NCBI GenBank assembly: GCA_964030785.1
Contig: OZ034967.1
Location: 71,799,613 to 71,863,612 of the forward strand
Reading direction: 5' to 3'
Length of the DNA stretch: 64,000 bases
Source: Siderastrea siderea
Lineage: Eukaryota; Cnidaria; Anthozoa; Scleractinia; Rhizangiidae
In this document: piece by piece, positions 9,601 through 20,459 of the stretch
How the letters are laid out: each line of letters begins with the position of its first letter
How positions within the stretch are numbered: position 1 is the stretch's first letter
Program-made: the position numbers and the translations under genes
Notes under the pieces: generated by a model
What the model saw: only the letters and a program-made list of their open reading frames with translations
What the model was told of the DNA's origin: nothing
Database searches by the model: none

Positions 9601-12201
9601 TGTATTTGTATTGTGGTTAAACCACTATTGTGGTTTAATGTTTTCCTGTGCATTTGTTTTGCATTTTTTTGTGCGGTTTTGTGGTCTTTAGATTGTACTT
9701 AAATGAATTTTTAATATAATGTTAAAAATAATTCAATGCAGATGACAGTGCACACACCCATGATGGAGATATACTTTTGATGCAGGATGATCTGGCAACT
9801 GAAAGTGATGTTGAAATGGAAAACAGTGCAGTTGTAGTCAAAGATGTATCAGGAAGTGACACAGGTACAAATACAAAACAAGTCCCACTAAAACTACATG
9901 TATAAAATTATGTAATGAAGTCCCATACAGGAATTCCATGTTGGAATTGGTTGGTTACATGCACTGAATTTGCTACTAGTTTACTTCACAAAGCTAGCAT
10001 TCCAGTAAACTTAAGGAAATTATACTTAATGTTCTAGATGACAGCGATGAGACATATGATGGGGAAGACATTCTACTCTTACAAGCTGAAGATGATGAAA
10101 CCAGTTCCTGTGAAGATGGAGAACTACAAGGAAAACAAATTGTTCTTCAAGATTCATCTTCTAAAGGTAACTTATGACTTCTTAGTGAAGATGCACCTCA
10201 CTCTATTGTCATTCACATGGGCACTTTTTAAAAACTTCAAATTGCACTGTGTCCCTAGGTGAAAGACAGACTCCTAACACTGGCAATACTGACAGGCAAC
10301 ATGTGTCTCTACAAATTGACAGCAGACCAAAATTTAACCCCATCAGGAATGAGGACATTCACATGAGATCCAGTAAAGACAGCAGTGAAGAAGGTAAAGG
10401 ATGCAAAACTCAAGAACTGTTCACATGTTTAGAAACGTTTTGGGGCAATGTACATGTTGTAGGTGAAAAATACATTCAGGTAAAAAAATTTTAAACCTTG
10501 GTTGAATCTCAGATCCCCTTGCAGATGTTTTAAGCGGTGATCATGAATAATTAGGATTAGGAGACAATTAAGGAAATTGAGATTCAACCTAGGTTGAAAT
10601 ATTTTTACCTGAATTTAATTTTTACTTCCAACAAACATGTAGCAGGAAAGTTTTCAAGTGAAAGTTAACAAGTTCATTCACATAAGATTTGCAGGCACCA
10701 AGTGGCTTGGAACTAAACAGTTTTTATGAGGTTAGTTTGATACTGCATGTACCAAACATGTTTATTGCCCCTAATACTGTAATTACCCCAAAATGCTAGT
10801 TAACCTTTAGAGCAGTTTTCAGTTCAGTGTCGAAAGTAATTTTGCGTTTGCTTTGGTTTTGCTTTAATGTGCTCCCTGATTGGTGAAAAAATCTCGCGCC
10901 ACGTTCTCAACCAATCAGACATAAAACCAAAACCAATCATAACTTGTTTGCACACATTTTACCGCGCTTAACGTTACTTGTACTTGTATTACTTGTATTT
11001 ACTTCGATTTCTGATTTATTCAATTCGTGTTTTGCTCCTGTTATGATTGGTTAGAGTAATTACTTTGGTTTTGGTTTTACGACACTCATTTGAAAACCGC
11101 CCTATATGGAGGGGGAAGTCTGGGTGAGGTAGAAGCATAAATTACACACCATTCTTTTTATTTCTTCAACTTATACATAAGCGGCATGTGCCCATGTACC
11201 AATTAAGTTGAAGAAGGATGCATGCATCTTTTAATAGCTTTAGACTGGAAGCCCATTGAATTGAGATAATGTCCACTACAAAGGGAGTCAAAAATTATAA
11301 TCATGGTCAGGCTAAAACATAAAAAGTGACTGGCCGAAACCTTATTTTCCCTTACTGGTGTTATTTTTCTAGTGGTTTGCAAGCAAGATGTAGAGAACAT
11401 AGAACTGAAGAACTCGCACATTTTTATTCACCTTCCAAATGTCAAAGAAGAGGAAAAAGAGACTGTTGCTAAAAAAATGATCGAGTGTTATAATGTGAAT
11501 GTCAGTGAGTTCTTGAACAAACATGTAAATCATGTTGTGACAAATCTGGAAACATTCAAGAAAAGTATTAAACTTTCAAGGAAACAAGACGTGTCAACCA
11601 TGCAACTAACCTGTCCACAGAACAGTAGAGCAGCACAGCTTCTTCTCCACGCTAGGAAAAGTAAAGTACCCAGCAAATCAACTTCTGATCCGGTCCAAAT
11701 GGCAGAAAAATTTGGGATTAAAGTTATTTTGTTAGAAACTATGAACCTTGACATCTTTCATTTTCCTTCTGTACGAGAGCAGCGAATACCTTCAACACAT
11801 TCAGTAAGAAAGCTTAAACCACCATTTATAAAGATCGAGGACAGAAGTCGCCTATATAAGCCAGAAGTGTTAGAAATGAAGGAATGGCCGACATTGAAAA
11901 GTTTCTTTTTGACCAAAAAATGCCAGAAAAGGATGCCGATGCACGGCACGCTACTAAACGCAGGGTGTACTCAAAATATTGTGAACTTTGTAACTGCAGA
12001 TATACTACACTGAAAGAGCATTTGAACAGCTCAATTCACAAAAATAATGCCATGGATGACAGTAAATGGGAGGCAGTAGATAAGCTAAGGAAAAAACTAC
12101 CAACCATTCATGAATTTGAAGAAAGCCTTCTACAAAAGAAACATCAACACCAGCAAGAGCAGAAATGTAAACTGAAGGAGGGCATTGGCCAGGGGTGTTA
12201 A
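6529..12201 (+). CDS. DBF4: DBF4-like regulatory subunit of CDC7 kinase (six exons, frame break)
   Basis: DBF4 proteins bind and activate CDC7, which phosphorylates MCM helicase in the nucleus to fire replication origins. Proposed exons: 6516-6622 (ATG at 6529), 8193-8301, 9742-9864, 10038-10166, 10259-10393 and 11373-12201. The N-terminal exons encode acidic modules built round DGDILL-QDD. The last exon carries, in order, a BRCT-like motif N, then motif M (IKIEDRSRLYKP), then a DBF4-type zinc finger (CELC, then LKEH, then SIHK). That order is diagnostic for the family. The frame shifts between motif M and the finger, near the A-run at 11914-11919. Exon 8193-8301 does not match the phase of the exon before it. 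Family assignment is good; integrity is uncertain. Confidence 0.72.
6822..7233. repeat. Foldback repeat in the DBF4-like intron
   Basis: Two arms of about 130 bp in inverted orientation (about 6822-6960 and 7080-7233) share blocks such as CACACAAACTGTGTGACC and ACATTCTCTTATAATTTTG. The arms are clearly homologous but diverged, with a central spacer of about 120 bp. Likely a MITE or foldback element. Confidence 0.65.
8193..8301 (+). CDS. DBF4: DBF4-like gene, acidic repeat exon (phase 0 to 1)
   Basis: Acceptor TTTTGCAG and donor GTACCT bound an exon encoding TYDGDILLVQDDFSSDDSE and ending GCET. It is homologous to exons at 9742 and 10038. Its start is phase 0, whereas the previous exon ends in phase 1, so either an exon is missing between them, this is an alternative first exon, or it is skipped. 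Confidence 0.5.
8333..8870. mobile_element. 538-bp TIR MITE inside DBF4-like intron
   Basis: The ends CAGGGACGGCGGAGC and its reverse complement flank G-rich or C-rich sub-terminal tracts (GGGGGGGCT and GCCCCCCCAC). ACAGT flanks both sides (8328-8332 and 8871-8875), suggesting a 5-bp target duplication. There is no coding capacity. The CAGGG ends resemble hAT-type MITEs, but hAT elements make 8-bp duplications, so the family is left open. Confidence 0.8.
9318..9334 (+). repeat. Poly-G tract, 17 bp
   Basis: An uninterrupted run of 17 G in an intron of the DBF4-like gene, just upstream of the inverted duplication. It could form a quadruplex and is prone to length and assembly error. Confidence 0.9.
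9393..10083. repeat. 218-bp near-perfect inverted duplication around a DBF4-like exon
   Basis: 9393-9610 is the reverse complement of 9866-10083 with one mismatch and no gaps in 218 bp. The right arm starts just after the exon at 9742-9864 and ends 46 bp into the exon at 10038, so the left arm carries an antisense copy of that acceptor and exon start. The 255-bp loop contains the whole exon 9742-9864. Confidence 0.95.
9742..9864 (+). CDS. DBF4: DBF4-like gene, acidic repeat exon (phase 1-1)
   Basis: Acceptor CAATGCAG and donor GTACAA bound 123 nt encoding DSAHTHDGDILLMQDD and an acidic tail ending GSDT. It is a symmetric phase 1-1 exon that can be gained or skipped without changing frame. 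It sits in the loop of the 218-bp inverted duplication. Confidence 0.65.
10038..10166 (+). CDS. DBF4: DBF4-like gene, acidic repeat exon (phase 1-1)
   Basis: Acceptor GTTCTAG and donor GTAACT bound 129 nt encoding DDSDETYDGEDILLLQAEDD and a polar tail ending SSSKG. It is symmetric phase 1-1. Its first 46 bp are duplicated in antisense at 9393-9438. Confidence 0.65.
10259..10393 (+). CDS. DBF4: DBF4-like gene, linker exon (phase 1-1)
   Basis: Acceptor GTCCCTAG and donor GTAAAG bound 135 nt encoding a polar, low-complexity linker (GERQTPNTGNTDRQ onward, ending DSSEEG). It joins in phase 1 to the exon at 11373. No domain is visible. Confidence 0.6.
10474..10614. mobile_element. Small foldback MITE
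   Basis: About 140 bp with inverted ends of about 35 bp: ATTCAGGTAAAAA on the left, TTTTTACCTGAAT on the right, then GGTTGAATCTCA against TGAGATTCAACC. Target duplication is not clear. Located in the intron after the exon ending 10393. Confidence 0.65.
11373..12201 (+). CDS. DBF4: DBF4-like gene, terminal exon with motifs N, M and C
   Basis: The acceptor TTTTTCTAG precedes 11373, and the phase-1 start completes a Val codon with the previous exon. Residues 10-60 form the BRCT-like motif N (HIFIHLP, VSEFLNKHVNHVV). Around residue 155 is motif M (KPPFIKIEDRSRLYKP) with the trailing EWPTL. The zinc finger (about 11980-12045) reads CELC, nine residues, H, five residues, H. The reading frame changes once between M and C, near 11910-11920, by one nucleotide. 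Without a frame correction the protein would end at 12013 and lack the finger, which contributes to CDC7 binding. Stop at 12199-12201. Confidence 0.75.
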
Positions 12202-12603
12202 CACCATATTATGAAAACAAAAATCTCATGGATTGTAGTACAAAACAAAAAGAAACACTGTAATAGCACATTGATTTGGGATGGTACAGAATTTTGAAAA
12301 ACCAAAATACCACATGGAATCTTGTCCCACACTGCAACACATACCCCAATGTCCCCCCTCTAAATTTATAGGTATGAGTCAGGTTATGAATAGGGGCTTT
12401 AATACTAAAAGAAAAAGAACTGCACATCGATGTATTTAAATCAGCCACAACCTAATTCGCATATAGACTAAAGGGAAGAGATAATTTCTTGGAAATGCTA
12501 ATTGAACATCAAGGAGTTCATGACAAAATAGAAAACACATATCATCATATGTGCAAGATATTTAATCCTACTTTTTCTTGTTTTAACTGATTTTTTTACT
12601 CAG

Positions 12604-13967
12604 AACTTCTGCAGTTTATAATGGAGTCGTATACCCCGAAGCCCCATGCAGAGCTGATCAAGAAGATGTTTGATATCAGGACCTGGATGGCAGATATTAC
12701 AATTGATCTCCACAACATCATAAACCCACATTGCTTTGTCTTAAGAAAGTCCAGGAAAGGTGATGTTGTTCTAAAGTATAAGAACTGGACAAGAGACAGT
12801 GAGTGGAAGCCAAGCAACAACTTGGATGATGGAATGGTTATCTTGCCGGTAAATACAAATTTTCTTCTCTGAAAGATCTTATTGGTTAATTTTAGGGGAA
12901 ATAGTTGATATATTAACACCAGATGTAAGGCAATGTTAAGGTGGTGTTCCTGGACAGACCTCTGGCAGGTGCTGGGTCTTTTTGAAAGTCGGCCCTGCTC
13001 AAGTGTGTATGGCAGCAACAGTAAAGAGTTTCCCATGGGTCAGTGGTAAAATGGATTTATTTATTTAAAATTATTTTTTAGGCTGAAACTTCAATTCCGG
13101 ACACAGTGCCAATGCTGTTAGTTCCTTCAAATGAAAGAATTCAGATAGATGGCCTAAAGGCAGACATTCCTAAATTCTTCGACTCGAGGGTGTTTGAAGA
13201 GAGCCACAAGGCGGCATGGAATGACTTCCTTGAGGATAAGGAAGGCCTCTACAAGCCACCAGTGGAGGAAACAACATCATGGCCACTGAAAGAACTGATA
13301 GCTGTTAAAGGCAGACAGAATGTCGAGAAGGATGATGAACAGCAAAGGCTGGTTAGTGGCATTCTTGACATACCAAGGCCCTGGAACATGCCTACAGAAG
13401 TTGAAGCGGCTGTGGCAGCACAGATTGAAGACGTCCCTCAGGTAAGCTTACTAGTATACTGAAACCAGTGCAGGTGACGAATGAAATAATAATTAATAAC
13501 CTTTGCTCATCGAGAGCTGAAATTGTCGTGTCAATCAGATCTCTGGTTGATGTGTGGGTATAATGTAAAGAAAATAACTCCCTGGCTCAATCACTTACTA
13601 CAGGTTTATTCTGGGAGGTATCGTAACCCTCAAAGGCTTCGCGAAGCTGTTCAGGAGGTTGACGATCCATTTGCTGCAATAAAAGAAGGTGTTCTTGTGA
13701 CAGTCCACATTAAAGATGCCACAAAGCTACCAGTAACAAATTAACAAAGTAACAGCTGTAGAAGGAGAATCGGTCGCCATTCACTATATGAAAGGCTCGT
13801 GGAGGACAGCTTGGCGGCCATGGAAACTTCGTGGAGGACAGATCTGGTCCGATAAGCTACCAAAAGCATCCATTATATTGGTAGACTTTTCTTTAAATGA
13901 TCAAGACAAACTGAAGGCAGAAACCACAGCCTTTCTAAAACAAAAATATTTAGAACTTTCTTCCTAA
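12604..13967 (+). CDS. Unrecognised three-exon gene with a late frame break
   Basis: Exons 12604-12848, 13082-13441 and 13604-13967 have clean acceptors (TTACTCAG, TTTTTTAG, CTACAG) and donors (GTAAAT, GTAAGC) and join in phase 0. Exon 1 starts in phase 1, so coding sequence or a leader exon probably precedes it; ATG at 12621 is an internal Met. The protein is soluble, with an acidic, proline-bearing middle (IPKFFDSRVFEESHKAAWND). In exon 3 the first frame stops at 13744. A +1 frame then stays open to 13967, encoding HYMKGSWRTAWRPWKLRGGQ and a lysine-rich end. No catalytic motif is recognised. It resembles proteins found near cnidarian transposons, but I do not assign a function. Confidence 0.5.
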
Positions 13968-14984
13968 TGTTTTGTAGTACTAGAAAGGGTAAGGAGCAGA
14001 ACAGAGAGGGTTGGGCTAGACAATATGTTGAGGCTATGGTTGAGGCTAGACAATATGTAATGGGATGCTACTTTTAACCTTGTTGCCAGCGTCTCTCTTC
14101 TTCCCTTGAAATTTTCTGGCTTATTTTCTCTATTCCCGTACTTTTTTATCAGTCCCTTATGAATTCGAAGAGGCTGGTTAAATTTGGGTATGATTCAATT
14201 TTGTGCAGTTTCTCACGACTCACTACGATATCATGATTTTGCAAATAATATAATTTAATACTCATAAACATGTTTCTTTGTGAACCAGGGAAGTTGAGAG
14301 TAGTTCTAATGAAGTAACTGAGGTAGCACTTCATGCAATCAAAGCTCTTTCGTTTTTCTCACAAAAATTTGCTAAGTTATAATGTGTGCAGTCGATTTCA
14401 AGCTCCCTTAGCAGACACCCTGGGATAAAAGATACATAAAGTGTCCGTGACGTGACATTGGATTGAATTTCGGGCTATCCTTGTAAGCGGCCATAAGCAA
14501 AATGAGGTGCAAGTAGCCGCATTACGTTGTAAATACACACCATTTCAATTTTATATGTTCTAGTTTACCAATGTAGTAGGAATGTAGCAACAAACGAAAA
14601 GTTGTTGTAATTTGCTATGATGGTGAGCCTGTAGGTAGTGAACTCATCTGAGACTTATAAAGGCACATCCTTCCCTTTCAGGATTTCTTTCATGTATTGT
14701 GCACTCAGAAACATTGGAGTGTGCTCTGTTACTTTATTTACACGATCGGGTAACCATTAAAATGTCTGCTGGCGTAAATTATTGTGTCGTTACTTGAACG
14801 GTAAGAAAAAAGCGGCAATTGTTAGAACGTAGCCGTTAATAAGGGTAATAGCTTATCGCACCACAAGAGTGAGCGGTTTTACAACAAATTGTGCCTAAGA
14901 TAGATGTTACAAACGCTTGTATGTTTCTTACCCAGGTTGTATATTTCTATGTTTTGGGGGCCGAATATAATTTTTACATAGCTA
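13968..14984. other. Intergenic, nothing recognised
   Basis: AT-rich. The only structure is a short direct repeat (GAGGCTAGACAATATG) near 14010-14060. It lies downstream of the three-exon gene and upstream of the satellite. Confidence 0.5.
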
Positions 14985-15560
14985 GGGACCCATCGAAATT
15001 TCTGTGGACTATCTTGTATTTGGAGTAAAGATTTGATGGCTCCAGAAATTTGTGCGGCCCAGTCGAATGTTTGCAATTCTAGGAAGGGCACAGACATTTG
15101 TGTGGACTATCTTGTATTTGAATTAAAGATCTGATGGCCCCAGAAATTTCTGCGGCCCAATCGAATGTTTGCAATTCTAGGAAGGGCACAGACATTTCTG
15201 TGGATTATCTTGTATTTGAAATAAAGATCTGATGGCCCCAGAAATTTCTGCGGCCCAATCGAATGTTTGCACGGCTAGGAAGGGCACAGAAATTTCTGTG
15301 GATTATCTTGTATTTGAAATAAAGATCTGATGGCCCCAGAAATTTCTGCGGCCCAATCAAATGTTTGCATGGCTAAGAAGGGCACAGAAATTTCTGTGGA
15401 CTATCTTGCGGCCCAATCGAATGTTTGCAATGCAAGAAAGGGCACAGAAATTTCTGTGGATTATTTTGTATTTGAAATTAATATCTGAAGGCCCCGGAAA
15501 TTTCTGAGGCCTAGTTGAATGTTTTCATGGTTAGGAAGGGCACAGAAATTTCTGTGCTCC
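14985..15560. repeat. 98-bp satellite with a 16-bp palindrome
   Basis: The anchor TGTGGA(C/T)TAT recurs at 15003, 15101, 15199, 15297, 15395, 15455, and a last unit ends near 15553. The period is 98 bp except for one unit shortened by 38 bp (60-bp spacing). The more conserved units carry CACAGAAATTTCTGTG, a perfect 16-bp palindrome, and CCCCAGAAATTTCTGCGG. No coding potential. Confidence 0.92.
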
Positions 15561-16419
15561 TTACTTTTGTGAGCTGTTTTCGTAAAAACTAGTGTTAATG
15601 TTAAACAAGCAAGATTTGGGTAATTTTGCTTAAAACCTGACATTAGTAAATTTCAAGCGGTAAAAAAAGAACATTTTAGTGTATTTTTTTCCATTTTTTG
15701 TAAGACGAAAAGACGTTTGGCAATTTTTTAACATTTCCCAGTGTTTTCTTCCGAAAATTACAACTTTAGAATATCCCATGTTATTTTAGAACGTGTTCTA
15801 TTTCATTTTCTTGTATGGACAATAGTTTCTTACAGAAGTTAAATTTCTAAGACACTATAATCATATAAGTATATAGTTATATAAAATGAAAATAAAGCAT
15901 GTACAAGTATGTATAAATAAACATGATTTCAAAATATATATATATTAAACTCTCTTAAAATTTTCCGGTATTTTATATTTCCAACAAATCTCACAAATTT
16001 AGTTGTTCTTCAATATGAATACCTCCATCTGTATGCATCCATGGAGCTTAAAAAGAACTTTATAATTACGGCTGGATCGTTTTGTGAAATACCGTTTAGG
16101 AAGACTGATGTCCTTTAGAACCTCTGATTATTCAATCTACAGAAAATACATGGTTAAATAAAGCCTTTTCAAATTGTTTCAAATTTTGACTGAAAAACCG
16201 GAAGAACTCTGGTGAAGCCCTAATGAACAATCTTCCCAGGTAAGCAAGTCAAAACTTTATGAATTCGAATTTGAAGAAAGTTGGAATTCAAATGACAATG
16301 TAGGAAAATTCAACAACACTATCTTTTGTTTAAAATTATAACTGGCTCAAAATTCAACTTTCTTAAATCATTATCTGGAACAGGAACAAAAATTTTCTTT
16401 TGTGTGCTTTAAAACCATT
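15561..16419. other. AT-rich spacer, nothing recognised
   Basis: Very AT-rich sequence with a short (TA)n run near 15936-15948. No gene or element boundary is visible. Confidence 0.5.
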
Positions 16420-17919
16420 TTAAGAGCAAATGTTGCCAAAAATCAAACATTTTCAAAATATTGTGGCAACAGCTCAAAAATCAATTCCGCTCATATTCTT
16501 ATGTTAGGTAGACCTTAATGTGAAACAAATCACTGCATAGTTCGTTTGGGTGAATATCGCTTTGTTTTCAAGAAAATCGATATTAACGGAATTCGCTCAA
16601 AATGCCGCTTTTGAAGCTCAAAATTGAAGGCAAATCTCGAGGCTTCGCGTGACAAAATGAAGCACTTCAGAGCAATAAAAATTAACCAAACTTGTAGAAC
16701 GATGTTTGAATATATGTCAAAAGCAATTTCAGCAATTTCTGCTCATTTATTTACGAGTTCTAATTAAATTTATCCGACATACTTTTGACTAGATAAAAAG
16801 TATATCAAGTTTAACCCCTAAAAAAGTCATGTGATACCGAATATTATTTGTCAAAAATCTGGATTTCAAGAGGAAAAGGGATGTTCTCTTGCCTCCTAAA
16901 AGGATTCTTTGGGGAAATTTATTGACGCAATGTTATAGAATTTTAAAGTTGGACAAAATGCGTCGATTCAAGCGATCAGAAAAGTCAGCCTAATTAACTC
17001 AGTGTACACATACACAAACAACTTCACGTTTACCGCAGGTTTTGATCCGCAAACAACCGATTTTAACACAAAATCCTCTAACCTTCATGTTGCTGTATCA
17101 CAGATGAGAGCTGTGGTCCTTGTTCATGATAAAATTCAAGCAAGCTGCAAGGAAACTTGACAGGATGTCGCAACTTGCCATGCCGTTTCACCGAACATCC
17201 GCCGTTTCTGATGTGAGGATTCTCTTTTCCTATTTTCGTTAGAAAACAGGCTTAAGGTGTTGTACAAAACATGCCTTTCCTTTGAAACTAGCTCTGAACT
17301 GAACAGCGAAACAAGAAGTCGTTAAAAATAAATACAAAAACATCTGTTATGTGCTTTGGGTGATGCCGCTAATTAATTTAGTCAGAACGAGTTTTAGTGA
17401 AATCGACAACTGCATGCATGTACCGCGGTAACGAAATTTTGGGTGCATCGGGTGACTTTCGGGAATAAGGTTAAATTGTTTTTTCAAATAAGCTATTTTT
17501 GTCATCCTACGTTTATTAATTTAAGGACAGAGCGAAGATTCTCAGTAGATTGGTTTCAGATGAGCACTTAAAAATGCGTGAAACTGAAAAAAACGTACGT
17601 TGGTTGCGTGACATTAACCCTAGAGCTTTTTCCTGGTGGGCAGGACGAAGGGATTTAAAAATATATTCTCTGTTGGTTTTCCAAGAGGTAGCACAGTTAA
17701 TGAACTATGGCTGGATTAAAATACAAAGTTGGACATGAAAATCTCCTTTTCAGTCTGAGAATGTTTTCTTTCTTTTTTGTTTAGGGTGGGGCGGGGTTTG
17801 GGATAAAGGTGTTTGAAGACGTTCAAGAGAATACTAAATCGACTGATTGTAAGTGCCCGGGTAAAAGTAATAGTATAAGTAAACGATTCTTGGCATTAAA
17901 GGATTTTCAAATAAAGGGG

Positions 17920-19189
17920 AGCTTTGCCATCTGTTGTTTCAGAACTCACCTAACCCCACCATTAATGTATCAACTATGCAGAAGTGAAACCTTTTGCTTT
18001 ACAACATCACACAACATTCAAGCCAGCCACCTGCATATGATAAAGCTTTGTTCAGTAATTATAAAAGCGGATCGGAAAGGAGTTTGCAGGTTCTCGATTT
18101 TCCGAAAACTTGATTTCACAGACCCAAAAGGCTCCGAGTAGAAATACTTACTCCTTGCCTGCATCCTTTCCTCGTGCGTTTTAATATTCTTTAAAGGCAT
18201 CTTGAGGTGACTTGGCCATCTAAGTCACCCTCATATCAAGGTCTTCGAACACCTTTAAGAGTGATAGCGGGTCGCTACGGCTCGCTTGGAATTATTATCT
18301 TGGAATTATCTTTCCCTTTTGCTTAACCGATCAACCGACTGACCGACCCACTTTCGCTAGGATGGGGGCAATGGGTGGGGAGGGGGGGGAGGTGGGGGGG
18401 CGGGTTGGAAACCTACTTAAGGGGAAACCGCTTTTCATGTTGGGGGATTAAGGGTTCAAACTTCCCCCTTCTCTTAGCCTTCAACCCCGGCTGCGCCCTC
18501 ATTTTGTTGGCTCACGCTCTTTGTGTTTTTGGCGTTTGCAAACTTTATGACTCGGCCAAACTCCTTCAACATTATTCAACAATCTTGAACACAACTTTGT
18601 TGTGCGATGTTGAAGAAGGTGGGCAAATGAATTCAATACTTTTGATCACACCTGAGAACATAGAAAAAGTTGAATCAGTATTACAGAACATCGTTGCACA
18701 GGGTGGCACACCTGAGAACAAAAGAAAAGTCGGCAAAATTGGCAAACATCATTAAGCTGGAAGGCCAAACTTGTTTTTGAAATTCAACAGCGTTGATCGG
18801 TGTTGAATAGAACGTTGAAATCCCCAGGTAACCGTTTTGTAGTTTTCTTCACTGTTGGAAGCTTTAAAAAAAGACTGCACGCACTACAGTGTCAGTCGAG
18901 CAGAGTCGTTTTTCGTTGGTGCCTGTTGAGCATCGAAAGCGGAAAACCCAAGACTCATAAAAAGTCATCCAAGTTAAGCCCGTAGTGGGTTGTATTTTCT
19001 GCCACAGGACAAAGCTCTTAACAATCTTGCAGATCATTAAATTTATTCCCTGAGAACCAGTACGAGTTTTGATTTTTTATTAATGTCTATTCTCCGTAAA
19101 TAAGTGTTTGTGCGTTTAATGTACACAAGCACGTAAATACGAACAAGAACCAGGTAAAAATAAAAAGGAGGTTTAACGTATCACCACTG
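17920..19189. other. Spacer of the giant inverted repeat
   Basis: Contains a G-rich tract (18362-18404) and a stretch near 18640-18735 with two direct copies of CACACCTGAGAACA. An open frame at 18375-18755 begins in the G-rich tract and has no recognisable domain. No gene is called. Confidence 0.4.
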
Positions 19190-20459
19190 CCTTATTTGAA
19201 AGTCTTTGAATGCCAGGAATCGATACAATCAGTCGATTCAGTGTTCTCTAAAACTTCTTTCCCCGAAACCTATAGCCCAAGCCCCTCCCCACCCTCACCC
19301 CAACAAACCGAGAAAAGAATTTTAAGACCGAACAGGAACATTTTTATGCCTGACCTTGTATTTTAATCTAGCCATAGTATATAATATAGCGTTCATTAAC
19401 TGTGCGACTTCTTGGAAAACTAACAGAGAATATATTTTTAAAACCCCCTTTGCCCTGCCCATCAGGTAAAAGCTCAGTCTAGGGTATGTCACGCAAACCA
19501 AGGTGCGCTTTTTTCAGTTGCACAGACTTCAAAGTACTCATCGAACCCAATCTACTGAGAATCTTCGCTCAGTCATTAAAGTAGTAAACGTAGGAAGACA
19601 GAATTGGCTTATTTGAAAAAAATTAAACCTTATTCGCCAAAGTCACCGGATGCACCCAAAATTTCGTTACCGCGGTACATGCATGCAGTAGTCGATTTCA
19701 CTAAAACTCGTTCTGACTAAATTAATTAGCGGCATCACCCAAAGCACGTAACAGATGTTTTTGTATTAACGACTTCTTGTTTCGCTGTTCAGTTCAGAGC
19801 TAGTTTCAAAGGAAAAACATCTTATGTACAACACCTTAAGCCTGCTTTCCAACGAAAATAGGAAAAGAGAATCCTCACATCAAAAACGGCGGATGTTCGG
19901 TGAAACGGCATGGCAAGTTGCGATATCCTGTCAAGTTTCCTTGCAGTTTGCTTGAATTTTATCATGAACAAGGACCACAGCTCTCATCTGTGATACAGCA
20001 ACATGAAGGTTAGAGGATTTTGTGTTAAAATCGGTTGTTTGCGGATCAAAACCTGCGGTAAACGTGAAGTTGTTTGCGTATGTGTACACTGAGTTAATAA
20101 GGCTGACTTTTCTGATCGCTTGAATCGACGCATTTTGTCCAACTTTAAAATTCTATAACATCGCGTCAATAAATTTCCCCAAAAAATCCTTTCAGGAGGC
20201 AAGAGAACATCCCTTCTCCTCTTGAAATCCAGATTCTTGACGAATAATATTCGGTACCACATACCTTGTGTAGGGGTTAAACTTGATATACTTTTTATCT
20301 AGTCAAAAGTATGTCGGATAAATTTAATTAGAGCTCGTAAATAAATGAGCAGAAATTGCTGAAATTGCTATTGACACATATTTAAACATCGTTCTACAAG
20401 TTTGGGTAATTTTTATTGCTCTGGAGGGCTTCATTTTGTCACGCGAAGCGTCGAGATTT

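Noticed and set aside
12596..13036. 146-codon minus-strand open frame
   Set aside because: It is antisense to the well-spliced plus-strand exon 12604-12848.
14985..15560. Regular repeats with palindromes, CRISPR-like at first sight
   Set aside because: Units are contiguous with no unique spacers, and the genome is animal; it is a satellite.
18375..18755. 126-codon frame as a gene
   Set aside because: Its start lies in a G-rich simple tract and the rest is part of repeated sequence within the inverted-repeat spacer.
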